Of a stretch of 64,000 nucleotides of DNA, positions 44,589 through 53,607 are shown one piece after another. The position numbers and the translations under genes were made by a program. How positions within the stretch are numbered: position 1 is the first letter of the stretch; the number at the start of each line of letters is the position of its first letter. The notes beneath the pieces were generated by a model. The model had not been told where the DNA came from. It made no database searches and saw only the letters and a list, made by a program, of their open reading frames with translations. This stretch comes from Allobosea psychrotolerans (GTDB lineage Bacteria; Pseudomonadota; Alphaproteobacteria; Rhizobiales; Beijerinckiaceae), in contig NZ_PQFZ01000002.1 in NCBI RefSeq assembly GCF_002917105.1, positions 468,781-532,780 of the forward strand. Reading direction: 5' to 3'.

Positions 44589-44602
44589 TGTAATCGATTA
44601 CA
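44589..44602. promoter_or_regulatory. Perfect LacI-family operator upstream of the sugar operon
   Basis: TGTAATCGATTACA is a 14-bp perfect palindrome with a central CG, the classic layout for LacI-family regulators. It is 66 bp before the binding-protein start and is flanked by AT-rich DNA that could be the promoter. The divergent LacI gene starts 213 bp away. Direct sequence observation; binding is inferred. Confidence 0.65.
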
Positions 44603-44699
44603 TTTTTTCCCATACTGCCACAGGGACGACGACTGTCAAGCCGTTCGTGGACGCCGTCTTGGCAGGCCGCCGGGATAACGATAGGGCAGATAGAAGCTG

Positions 44700-44744
44700 G
44701 AGCATTGCGCGAAAAACTGGGCACCGATTTTTCGCGCAATGCTC
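44700..44744. repeat. Palindromic intergenic element with 17-bp arms
   Basis: GAGCATTGCGCGAAAAA (44700-44716) pairs exactly with TTTTTCGCGCAATGCTC (44728-44744) around the 11-base spacer CTGGGCACCGA. It is not a typical terminator because the U-run is inside the stem. I recall similar GAGCATTG-type palindromes in intergenic DNA of this order, so it is probably a member of a genome-wide repeat family. It lies between the divergent sugar operon and lacI. Confidence 0.65.
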
Positions 44745-44770
44745 TAAACTTTTAGAATCGATCACGTTTT

Positions 44771-44799
44771 TCGTATTCGGACGTTCCGTCCGAATACGA
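44771..44799. repeat. Palindrome with 13-bp arms just before the LacI gene
   Basis: TCGTATTCGGACG (44771-44783) and CGTCCGAATACGA (44787-44799) are exact reverse complements around TTC. Outer GATC words at 44760 and 44802 frame it. It sits 16 bp before the LacI start. It may be the second half of the compound repeat that begins at 44700, or an autoregulatory site. As RNA it would fold into a strong hairpin directly ahead of the lacI ribosome binding site. Confidence 0.55.
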
Positions 44800-44814
44800 C
44801 GGGATCTTGGGACG

Positions 44815-45834
44815 ATGATGGACGAACGGCTGCGCAAACCGAGGATCGACGACGTCGCCAGGCGAGCGGGCGTCTCGACCGCCACTGTGAGCCGCGCCCT
44901 CGCCACTCCCGACCAGGTGAAGCCGAAAACGCGCGCAGCCGTGGAAAAGGCAGTGCTGGAAACGGGTTACGTGCTCAATGTCGCGGCTCGCAATCTGCGC
45001 ACCAACCGCACCCATGCCGTGCTCGCCGTGGTGCCCGACGTCGCCAACATCTTCTTCTCGCAGGTGCTGCGCGGCATCTCCGACACCTTGCACCAGCATG
45101 GCTACCGGCTGGTGATCGCCGATACCGGCAACGATCCCGAGCGCGAGCGCGACCATGCCGAATTCGCCCAGGCCGGCTGGGTCGACGGCCTGCTGCTGCT
45201 GAACGGGCGCCTGCTGCCCACCCCGCCTGGAGGGCGCCGGCGCCTCGCCGTACCGACGGTCAGCCTGTGCGAGCGCATCCCGGGCTCCGACATCCCCTAT
45301 GTCGAGACCGCGAACCGCGAGGCGGCGCGAGCGATGACGGAGCACCTGCTGCAATTGGGCCACCGCCGCATCGGCTATGTCTGCGGCCCGCCCAACAACA
45401 TCCTGGAGCATGACCGTTTCGCCGGTTATCGGGATGCGCTGGCAGCGCGGGGCCTCGTCCCCGACCTCGCGCTGGTGCGCCCGGGCGACTATACGCTGGC
45501 CGCGGGCGAGGCCGCAGCGAGCGCCTATCTGGCACTTCCCGAGCTTCCCGACGCGGTCTTCGCCAGCAACGACGCCATGGCGATGGGCCTGATCCGGGGC
45601 TTTACCGCCGCCGGCCTCTCGGTGCCGGAGGCGATCTCGATCGCCGGCTTCGACGACATCGAGTTCGCCGGCGCCTACAACCCCGCCCTCACCACCGTGC
45701 ATCAGGCCCGCAGCGAAATCGGCGCGCGCGCCACCACGATGCTGATCGATCTGATCGAGGGCCGCCAGCCTGCAAGCCGCGAGGTCCATCTGCCGGCCGA
45801 GATCGTCATGAGGGACAGCACGCGCGAGCGCTGA
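44815..45834 (+). CDS. LacI-family transcriptional regulator
   Basis: LacI/GalR regulator of 339 residues. The start at 44815 gives a short tail and then the helix-turn-helix RIDDVARRAGVSTATVSRAL with hinge helix near residue 55. The ligand-binding type I periplasmic fold follows (THAVLAVVPDVANIFFSQVL, HRRIGYVCGPPNNILEHDRF, and DAVFASNDAMAMGLIRGF). It is divergent from the leftward sugar operon with one perfect operator in between, so repression of that operon relieved by a sugar is the natural reading. The much longer frame upstream is antisense to the binding-protein gene and was discarded. Confidence 0.92.
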   Translation: MMDERLRKPRIDDVARRAGVSTATVSRALATPDQVKPKTRAAVEKAVLETGYVLNVAARNLRTNRTHAVLAVVPDVANIFFSQVLRGISDTLHQHGYRLVIADTGNDPERERDHAEFAQAGWVDGLLLLNGRLLPTPPGGRRRLAVPTVSLCERIPGSDIPYVETANREAARAMTEHLLQLGHRRIGYVCGPPNNILEHDRFAGYRDALAARGLVPDLALVRPGDYTLAAGEAAASAYLALPELPDAVFASNDAMAMGLIRGFTAAGLSVPEAISIAGFDDIEFAGAYNPALTTVHQARSEIGARATTMLIDLIEGRQPASREVHLPAEIVMRDSTRER

Positions 45835-45838
45835 GCGA

Positions 45839-45905
45839 AGGCGTTTTCGAGCGAAGTCGACACCGGACGACGCAGATAAAGCACGCTACAGCAAATGTTC
45901 AGAGC
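45839..45905 (+). repeat. Interspersed intergenic repeat, copy E
   Basis: This copy contains GTTTTCGAGCGAAGTCGACA followed by CCGGACGACGCAGATAAAGC, a more diverged version of the core seen at 147, 24529 and 35919. It lies in the 102-bp gap between the convergent lacI and gntR genes. Confidence 0.55.
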
Positions 45906-45936
45906 AAATTCCGGCCCAGTTGGCTCGAAGATGACT

Positions 45937-46683
45937 CTAAAGGGCAAGATCCAGGACGCGGCCTTCGAAGAGCCGATCATAGGATCCCTTGATGTGCATG
46001 CGCATCGCGTCGCGCGCCGCCTCGGCGTCGCGGGCGCCAATTGCCGCGAAGATGCGCGCATGCTCGTCCAGCACGCCGGCAAGGCCGCCCGCCGGTCCGA
46101 GCAGCGAAAGCCCGTGCAGCTTCATGCCGACATTGATGTGGTCCTTCAGTGCCTGCATCGACGACAGGAAGAAGTAGTTGTTCGCCGCCTCCGCAATGGC
46201 GATGTGGAAGGCGTAGTCGGCATCCTCGCGGTGGCGGTGCGCATGGGTGGTGTCGCGCAACAACTCGAAAGCGCTGCCGATGGCCTCCAGCGCCGCCGGA
46301 TTATGGCGCTTGGCGGCGTAGAAGGCGTTGGCCGGCTCCACCTCGAGCCGGAACTCGTAACAGCGCTGCACATCCGCGATCGTGCCGACGGGCGCGAAGG
46401 CCAGCGCCCTGCCCTGTTCCGCCTCGCCCCCGCGCACGAAGGTGCCCGCGCCCTGGCGGGAAAAGATCAGCCCGTCCTCGCGCAGGCGGCGCAGCGCCTC
46501 GCGCACCACCGGCCGCGACACGCCGTAGATCGCCGACAGGTCGTGCTCGCCGGGCAGTCGCGAATGGCTGGCATATTCACCCGAGGCGATCCGGGCGCGC
46601 AATTGATGATGCACGCGCTGTACCAATGGCGAGGGCGGAGTGGCGCCCCCGGAACGCGCCGGCTTGCTTGAGGTCTGATCCAT
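45937..46683 (-). CDS. GntR-family regulator, FadR/FCD subgroup
   Basis: Regulator of 248 residues. The winged helix spans about residues 22-90 (LVQRVHHQLRARIASGEYAS, then YGVSRPVVREALRRLREDGL and SRQGAGTFV). The C-terminal all-helical FCD effector domain has the metal-ligand pattern expected for the family (DADYAFHIAIAEAANNYFF and later histidines). It is divergent from the aldolase gene that begins the sugar-acid operon and very likely represses it. FCD regulators usually respond to organic acids such as gluconate, lactate or aldonates, which fits the downstream enzymes. Confidence 0.92.
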   Translation of the reverse strand: MDQTSSKPARSGGATPPSPLVQRVHHQLRARIASGEYASHSRLPGEHDLSAIYGVSRPVVREALRRLREDGLIFSRQGAGTFVRGGEAEQGRALAFAPVGTIADVQRCYEFRLEVEPANAFYAAKRHNPAALEAIGSAFELLRDTTHAHRHREDADYAFHIAIAEAANNYFFLSSMQALKDHINVGMKLHGLSLLGPAGGLAGVLDEHARIFAAIGARDAEAARDAMRMHIKGSYDRLFEGRVLDLAL

Positions 46684-46765
46684 GGCCGCATGCTTACAAC
46701 TATTTACAAATCAGTCAATCGCCTCGTCAAAACGCCGATAAAGGCCGGTATCGGCATACAAATTA

Positions 46766-46775
46766 CAACATGTTG
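46766..46775. promoter_or_regulatory. Candidate GntR operator (CAACATGTTG) in the divergent gap
   Basis: CAACATGTTG is a 10-bp palindrome in an AT-rich part of the 235-bp gap between gntR and the aldolase. TCAGTCA (46711) and TGACTG (46783) form a longer-range inverted pair around it. Either may be the operator. The gap otherwise has the promoter(s) of both genes and no extra gene. Confidence 0.35.
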
Positions 46776-46918
46776 ACATATCTGACTGGATGATGTTCAA
46801 CCCCGTCAAGGCCCGAAGAGGCCGGCTCATGGAGGCATCCCAAGGACCGCGCGCTACGGCGCAACCGCCCGCCTTCCGTGATCCGCTGCCCCGATGGGTG
46901 TCTTTCAGCAGGTGGATG

Positions 46919-47686
46919 ATGGCTGACGTCAGGACGAACCGTTTCAAGCGCGATCTCGGCAAGCGGCAGATGCTCGGCATCTTCTCGACGCTGGCCAGCC
47001 CCACCCTCACCGAGCTGTTCGCGCAGGTCGGCTTCGACTGGATCCTGATCGACACCGAGCATAGCCCCAATGAGCCCGGCGATGTCGTTGCCCAGTTGCA
47101 GGCGATGTCGGCGCTGCCGGCGGAAGCGATCATCCGGCCGGCCTGGAACGACATGGTGCTGGTCAAGCGTGTGCTCGATCTCGGCGCCCAGACCCTGCTC
47201 TTCCCTTATGTTCAGAATGCCGAGGAAGCGGCCCGCGCCGTCAGCTACACCCGCTATCCGCCCCATGGCGTGCGCGGCGTCTCCGGCAGCTCGCGTGCGG
47301 CGGCCTATGGCTTGATCCCGGATTATTTCGCCAAGGTGCAGCAGGAGATCTGCGTCATCGTGCAGATCGAGACGATCGAGGCGCTGGCCGATATCGAGAA
47401 GATCGCCGCCGTCGACGGCGTCGACGCCGTCTTCATCGGTCCCGCCGACCTCGCCGCCTCGATGGGCCACCTCGGCAATACGCAGGCCCCCGAGGTTCAG
47501 GCCGCGATCGATGACGGCTTCCGTCGCCTAAAGGCCATCGGCAAGCCGGCCGGCTACCTCACCAACAACGAGGCCGAGGCCGTGCGGCGCGTCGCGCAAG
47601 GCATCAATTTCGTCGGCGTCGCCAATGACACCACGATCGTGGTGCGCGGCTCCAAGGCGCTGCTTTCGGCGGTGAAGGCGAGCTGA
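46919..47686 (+). CDS. HpcH/HpaI-family class II aldolase
   Basis: Aldolase of about 255 residues. It resembles 4-hydroxy-2-oxoheptanedioate and 2-keto-3-deoxy-aldarate aldolases. Motifs are MLGIFSTLASPTLTELFAQV, FDWILIDTEHSPN, the metal ligand strand VIVQIETIEAL, and AVFIGPADLAASMG. It would reversibly form pyruvate and an aldehyde, using a divalent metal in the cytoplasm. The start at 46919 (MADVRTNRF) is preferred; the frame upstream to 46790 has no family similarity. The gene is 1 bp before the kinase gene and heads the operon controlled by GntR. Confidence 0.9.
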   Translation: MADVRTNRFKRDLGKRQMLGIFSTLASPTLTELFAQVGFDWILIDTEHSPNEPGDVVAQLQAMSALPAEAIIRPAWNDMVLVKRVLDLGAQTLLFPYVQNAEEAARAVSYTRYPPHGVRGVSGSSRAAAYGLIPDYFAKVQQEICVIVQIETIEALADIEKIAAVDGVDAVFIGPADLAASMGHLGNTQAPEVQAAIDDGFRRLKAIGKPAGYLTNNEAEAVRRVAQGINFVGVANDTTIVVRGSKALLSAVKAS

Positions 47687-47687
47687 G

Positions 47688-48794
47688 ATGGCCCCACTCC
47701 GGCTCCTGGCGGACGACCTGACCGGCGCGCTCGACAGTGCCGCCGCGTTCGGCTCGCCCGCCGAGCCGGTCGCGGTCCGCTGGCATGGCGAGGTTCCCGC
47801 CACGGGCGCCATCGCCATGGACAGCCGCAGCCGTGAGGTCTCGGCAGAGCAAGCCCGCAGCGCCGTCGCCGCGATCGCTCCCGCCCTGTGGGCACGGGGT
47901 TTGGGCCTCGCCTATAAGAAGATCGACAGCTTGTTGCGTGGACAGGAGGTCGCCGAGATCGCTACGATCCTCGACCTCCTGCGCCCCGCCTATTGCATCA
48001 TCGCCCCGGCCTTCCCGGCGCAGCGCCGGATCACGCGCGGCGGCAGGCAATATGCCTGGGCGGATGGCGACTGGCGCGCAGCGCCCACCGATCTCACTGC
48101 GGGGCTTGCAGTGGCGGGCCATCCCGTCACGCAAGCCGTTCCGGGAGATGCCCTGCCCGCAGGCATCAGCCTCTGGGATGTCGAGACCGACGCAGATCTC
48201 GACGCCGTCATCGCAACCGCCTCCGGGCTCGATGACGTGCTCTGGGTCGGCAGCGCGGGGCTGGCGGCAGCGCTCGCGCGGGCAGCCGGCATCGTCCGCC
48301 GGATCGATGACCGCCCGCTCGCAGGCAAGGTTCTCGGGCTCGTCGGCTCCGACCATGCGGCGATCGGCCAGCAGCTTGACCGGCTCGGCCCGCTCCACAT
48401 CGTTCTGGGTCCTGCCAGCAATGCCGAAATCGCCCGGCGCCTCACCCATGACGGCATCGTCTTCGCGAGCGTCGCGTTGCCGGACGGCACCTCGCGCCGC
48501 GACGCCGCCGCGCTGATCGACGCGCGGCTGGCCGCCCTCCTGCAGCACCTCGACCGCCCGGACACGCTGTTCGCCGCTGGCGGCGAGACCCTGCGCAGCA
48601 TCTGCGAGAGCCTCGGCACTGAGCGTCTCGACGTCACCGGCGAGATCATGCCGGGCGTGCCGCGTTCGATCATGCGCGGCGGTCGCTGGGACGGCGTCGC
48701 CGTGATCTCGAAATCGGGCGCCTTCGGCGCGCCGGACCTTCTTCAACAGCTCGCCGCGACCCGGGTCGCGGCCTTTGCCGGAGCGGCAGCATGA
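47688..48794 (+). CDS. Four-carbon acid sugar kinase family protein (DUF1537, OtnK/DtnK-type)
   Basis: Kinase of 368 residues. The N-terminal domain opens with LLADDLTGALDSAAAFG, the signature of the four-carbon acid sugar kinase family; KKIDSLLRGQ follows, the catalytic part; the nucleotide-binding domain ends with VISKSGAFGAPDLLQQL. Characterised relatives phosphorylate D-threonate, D-erythronate or 2-oxo-tetronate at C4. The gene overlaps the PdxA-type dehydrogenase by four bases; kinase plus PdxA2-type dehydrogenase is the established pair that turns a threonate into dihydroxyacetone phosphate and CO2. The exact sugar acid here is inferred. Confidence 0.9.
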   Translation: MAPLRLLADDLTGALDSAAAFGSPAEPVAVRWHGEVPATGAIAMDSRSREVSAEQARSAVAAIAPALWARGLGLAYKKIDSLLRGQEVAEIATILDLLRPAYCIIAPAFPAQRRITRGGRQYAWADGDWRAAPTDLTAGLAVAGHPVTQAVPGDALPAGISLWDVETDADLDAVIATASGLDDVLWVGSAGLAAALARAAGIVRRIDDRPLAGKVLGLVGSDHAAIGQQLDRLGPLHIVLGPASNAEIARRLTHDGIVFASVALPDGTSRRDAAALIDARLAALLQHLDRPDTLFAAGGETLRSICESLGTERLDVTGEIMPGVPRSIMRGGRWDGVAVISKSGAFGAPDLLQQLAATRVAAFAGAAA

Positions 48795-49831
48795 AACCTC
48801 ACCTTGCCATCACCATGGGCGATCCCGCCGGCGTCGGTCCCGAGATCATCGTCAAGGCCTGCCTCGCGCTGAAGGACAGGCTGGCGAGCGGCGATCTGCG
48901 CCTGCTTGTCATCGGCAGCAATCCCGCGCTTGCCCAGGCACGCCGCCTGCTCGGCGCCGACATCGTCATTCCCGAGGTCTCCGAGACCGAGGCCTGGCCG
49001 CATCTCGCCTGTTTGCAGGCCGGGCCGGAGGGCGAACCGATCCGCCCGGGCGTGCTCTCCTCCGATGGCGGCCGCTTTGCCTATCTCGCGGTCGAGAAGG
49101 GCGTGAAGCTCGCCCAGGCCGGCCGCATCGGCGGCATCGTCACGGCGCCGCTGAACAAGGAGGCGCTGAACAAGGCCGGCTACAAATTCGCCGGCCATAC
49201 CGACATGCTGGCGACGCTGACCGGCGCCAAGGGCTCGGTGATGATGCTCGCCCATGGCGGCATGCGGGTGAGCCATGTCACCACCCATGTCGCTCTCAAG
49301 GACGTGCCCGCCAGGCTGACCCCGGAGCGGCTGCGCTATGTGCTCGACCGCACCGACGAGGCGCTCTCCGCGCTCGATCTCGGCCGGCGCAGGATCGCGG
49401 TCGCCGCGCTCAACCCCCATGCCGGCGAAGGCGGGTTGTTCGGCCGCGAGGATGACGAGATTTCCGCGCCGACCATCGCCAGGGCGGTCGCCGACGGCCT
49501 CGACGTCGTCGGGCCGGTGCCGGGCGACACGGTCTTCGTCAAGCTCCGCGCCGGCCAGTACGACGCCGTCGTCGCGATGTATCACGACCAAGGCCACATC
49601 CCGGTGAAGCTCCTGGGCTTCAACGTGAATCCGGAAACTGGCACCTGGGATTCACTCTCGGGCGTCAACATCACGCTTGGCCTGCCGATCGTCCGGACTT
49701 CCGTCGACCATGGCACCGCCTTCGACATCGCCGGCAAGGGCATCGCCAACGAGCTCAGCCTGGTCGAGGCGATCGAATACGCCGAAAAACTGGCGGCAGC
49801 GCGCGGCCTCAGTGCCGACCGCGCGGCCTGA
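48791..49831 (+). CDS. PdxA-family 4-phospho-acid sugar dehydrogenase (PdxA2-like)
   Basis: NAD-dependent oxidative decarboxylase of 346 residues. Features of PdxA are the N-terminal TMGDPAGVGPEIIVKA, the substrate- and metal-binding GHTDML, MYHDQGHIPVKLLGF and VRTSVDHGTAFDIAGKG (zinc histidines). PdxA proper makes vitamin B6 precursors, but paralogues next to DUF1537 kinases oxidise 4-phospho-D-threonate or -erythronate, giving dihydroxyacetone phosphate. The four-base overlap with the kinase gene favours the second reading. Direct discrimination between PdxA and PdxA2 by sequence reading is not certain. Confidence 0.9.
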   Translation: MKPHLAITMGDPAGVGPEIIVKACLALKDRLASGDLRLLVIGSNPALAQARRLLGADIVIPEVSETEAWPHLACLQAGPEGEPIRPGVLSSDGGRFAYLAVEKGVKLAQAGRIGGIVTAPLNKEALNKAGYKFAGHTDMLATLTGAKGSVMMLAHGGMRVSHVTTHVALKDVPARLTPERLRYVLDRTDEALSALDLGRRRIAVAALNPHAGEGGLFGREDDEISAPTIARAVADGLDVVGPVPGDTVFVKLRAGQYDAVVAMYHDQGHIPVKLLGFNVNPETGTWDSLSGVNITLGLPIVRTSVDHGTAFDIAGKGIANELSLVEAIEYAEKLAAARGLSADRAA

Positions 49832-49867
49832 CTGCGCCAAAAGCCAAAAGCACAAAGGGAGGCGACC

Positions 49868-51028
49868 ATGAACATCCACGCGCCCAGCCCCATCGCCGTT
49901 GCGAGCCTCGCCACGCCGATCGCGATCACCCGACCGAAGATCATCGAGTTCGGCTCCGGCACGGTGCCACTCGCCGGGCGTTGGGCTGCGGCCCAGGCGC
50001 TTTCGCGCATCCTCGTCGTGGCGGATGCCTTCAACGCCGCCCGCGTCGATCTGCTCGGCTTGACCGGCGAGGTCACGATCTTCGGCGAGGTCCGCCCCGA
50101 GCCCGACGTTCCCAATCTCGAGGCCGTGCTTGCCGTCGCAGAAATGGTGAAGCCTGACCTCGTCATCGGCTTCGGCGGCGGCAGCGCCATGGACCTCGCC
50201 AAGCTCGTCGCTGTCCTGCCGGGCTCCGGCCAGTCTCTCCAGGACGTCGTCGGCCCCGAGAAGGTCGCAGGCAAGCGCGCGGCCCTGATGCAGGTGCCGA
50301 CCACCGCGGGCACCGGCAGCGAGGCCGGCACGCGCGCCCTGGTCACCGACCCCAAGACGCAGAACAAGCTCGCCGTGCAGAGCCTGCACATGCTCGCCGA
50401 TATCGCCGTGATCGACCCCGACCTAACGCTGACCCTGCCGCCGGCGGTGACCGCTGCGACAGGCGTCGATGCCATGGCCCATTGCGTCGAGGCCTTCACC
50501 AGCCTGAAGGCGCATCCGCTGATCGACATGTATGCGCTCGAGGGCGTGCGCCTGGTCGGCCGCTTCCTCGGTCGCGCCATCGCCGACGGCTCGGACATCG
50601 AGGCCCGCGCCGGCCTCTCGCTCGCCTCGCTTTATGGCGGCTACTGCCTGGGTCCGGTCAACACGGCGGCCGGCCACGCCGTGGCCTATCCGCTCGGCAC
50701 GCGCCACCATATCGCCCATGGCGCCGCCAACGCGCTGATCTTCCCGCATACGCTCGCCTTCAACGCGCCGGCCGCGCCGGAAAAGACCGCCGCGATCCTC
50801 GCCGCGCTCGGGCTGAAAGCCTCGACCCGGCAGGAGGAGGTCTTCGCGGGCGCCCATCGCTACTGCGCCGAACTCGGCTGCGAGATGAAGCTGTCGCGTC
50901 TTTCGGTGCCGCGCGACGACCTCCCGGCCATGGCGAGCGAGGCTCACGCCATTCGCCGCCTGCTCGACAACAACCCGCGCGACATCAGCCGCGACGAGAT
51001 CCTGGCCCTCTACGAGGCCGCCTATTGA
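49868..51028 (+). CDS. Iron-containing alcohol dehydrogenase
   Basis: Group III metal-dependent alcohol dehydrogenase of 386 residues. The NAD-binding half has VIGFGGGSAMDLAKLVAVL and PTTAGTGSEAGTRALVTD; metal ligands lie in GVDAMAHCVEAF (Asp and His) and GHAVAYPLGTRHHIAHGAAN. The closest named types are maleylacetate reductase, lactaldehyde reductase and 4-hydroxybutyrate dehydrogenase. In this operon it could reduce or oxidise the aldehyde or hydroxy acid made by the HpaI-type aldolase. It lies 36 bp after the PdxA-type gene, with AAAGGGAGG as ribosome binding site. Confidence 0.9.
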   Translation: MNIHAPSPIAVASLATPIAITRPKIIEFGSGTVPLAGRWAAAQALSRILVVADAFNAARVDLLGLTGEVTIFGEVRPEPDVPNLEAVLAVAEMVKPDLVIGFGGGSAMDLAKLVAVLPGSGQSLQDVVGPEKVAGKRAALMQVPTTAGTGSEAGTRALVTDPKTQNKLAVQSLHMLADIAVIDPDLTLTLPPAVTAATGVDAMAHCVEAFTSLKAHPLIDMYALEGVRLVGRFLGRAIADGSDIEARAGLSLASLYGGYCLGPVNTAAGHAVAYPLGTRHHIAHGAANALIFPHTLAFNAPAAPEKTAAILAALGLKASTRQEEVFAGAHRYCAELGCEMKLSRLSVPRDDLPAMASEAHAIRRLLDNNPRDISRDEILALYEAAY

Positions 51029-51063
51029 GCGCCGCCCGCCAGACGCGAACGGGGAGAGACACG

Positions 51064-52497
<1,434 letters not shown>

Positions 52498-52563
52498 CCG
52501 GGCGTCGCTCTTCGGCGACCCGACGACGCGATACGAACAAGAATGATGCGAGGGAGAACAGAG

Positions 52564-53538
52564 ATGAACCGCCGCGATGTCCTGGCTGCACTGAGCCTCC
52601 TGCTCGGCCCGGCTCCCGCCTTCGCGCAAGGCGCCGGCTACCCGTCGAAGCCGGTCAGCATGATCGTGCCCTTCTCGGCCGGCGGCACCGCCGACATCTT
52701 CGCCCGCATGGTCGGCGAGCATCTGCAGAAGAGCTGGGGCCAGCCCTTCGTGACCGAGAATGTCGGCGGCGCCGGCTCGATCGTCGGGATCACGCGGATC
52801 GCGCGCGGGACACCGGACGGCAGCATCCTCGGCCTCGCCTCGACTTCGGGCCTCTCGATCAACCCGACGCTCTACGGGGCGAAGCTGTCCTATCGCCCGG
52901 CGCAGGACCTCCTGCCCATCGCCCAGATCAGCATGGTTCCGAACGTGCTCGTAGTGAACCCCGACAAGATCAAGGCACGAACCGTCCCGGAGCTGATCGC
53001 CCATCTCAGGGCCAATCCGGACAAGGTCTCCTTCGGTTCGGCCGGCGTCGGCACCTCGCAGCATCTGGCGGCCGAATTGTTCAAGCAGATGACCGGCACG
53101 CAGATGACGCATGTGCCCTATCGCGGCTCGAGCCAGATGGTCACCGACCTCATCAGCGGCAACATCGATCTCGCCTTCGACAATGTGCCGTTGCTGCTGC
53201 CGCAGGCGGCGGGCGGAAAGCTCGCCCTGATCGCGACCGCGACCGCCAAGCGCGCGGCCTTCGATCCCAACCTGCCGGCGCTGTCGGAATATCTCCCCGG
53301 CTTCGAGGCTGTCGCCTGGCACGGCTTCGTTGCTCCTGCGGGAACGCCCAAGCCCGTGATCGACAAGCTCTCGGCCGAGATTCGCAGCTTCATGCAGAAA
53401 CCGGAGACGGCCAAAAAGATGGATGAGGTCGGCGCCATCGCGGTTGCACTCGGCCCCGACGAATTCGCCGCCTACATCGCCTCGGAAACCACCCGCTGGA
53501 AGGCGGTCATCGAGGCGGCCGCCATCAAGATCGACTGA
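52564..53538 (+). CDS. Bug-family (TctC-like) extracytoplasmic binding protein
   Basis: Periplasmic binding protein of about 324 residues, Bordetella uptake gene (Bug)/tripartite tricarboxylate transporter type. It has a signal peptide MNRRDVLAALSLLLGPAPAF ending AQG. The mature part has SMIVPFSAGGTADIFARMVG, the characteristic beta-strand/loop, and SFGSAGVGTSQHLAAELFKQ and VPYRGSSQMVTDLISG. No membrane subunits TctA/TctB are next to it, as is frequent for Bug genes. It may bind a carboxylate such as the sugar acid and work with a distant transporter or as a sensor. The ATG at 52564 is preferred. Confidence 0.9.
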   Translation: MNRRDVLAALSLLLGPAPAFAQGAGYPSKPVSMIVPFSAGGTADIFARMVGEHLQKSWGQPFVTENVGGAGSIVGITRIARGTPDGSILGLASTSGLSINPTLYGAKLSYRPAQDLLPIAQISMVPNVLVVNPDKIKARTVPELIAHLRANPDKVSFGSAGVGTSQHLAAELFKQMTGTQMTHVPYRGSSQMVTDLISGNIDLAFDNVPLLLPQAAGGKLALIATATAKRAAFDPNLPALSEYLPGFEAVAWHGFVAPAGTPKPVIDKLSAEIRSFMQKPETAKKMDEVGAIAVALGPDEFAAYIASETTRWKAVIEAAAIKID

Positions 53539-53607
53539 GCCGCCTCGACAGCGGCGCCGGACCAGGCGGGCGAGAGGCCTGCGCAGACCAGAAGGAGGCC
53601 TTCCGAA

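Noticed and set aside
44753..44766. TAGAATCGATCACG as a second LacI operator
   Set aside because: It matches the perfect operator at only 10 of 14 positions and looks like part of the compound palindromic element that surrounds it.
43198..44814. Long upstream extension of the lacI frame
   Set aside because: It runs antisense through the sugar-binding protein gene; the helix-turn-helix begins only after the ATG at 44815.
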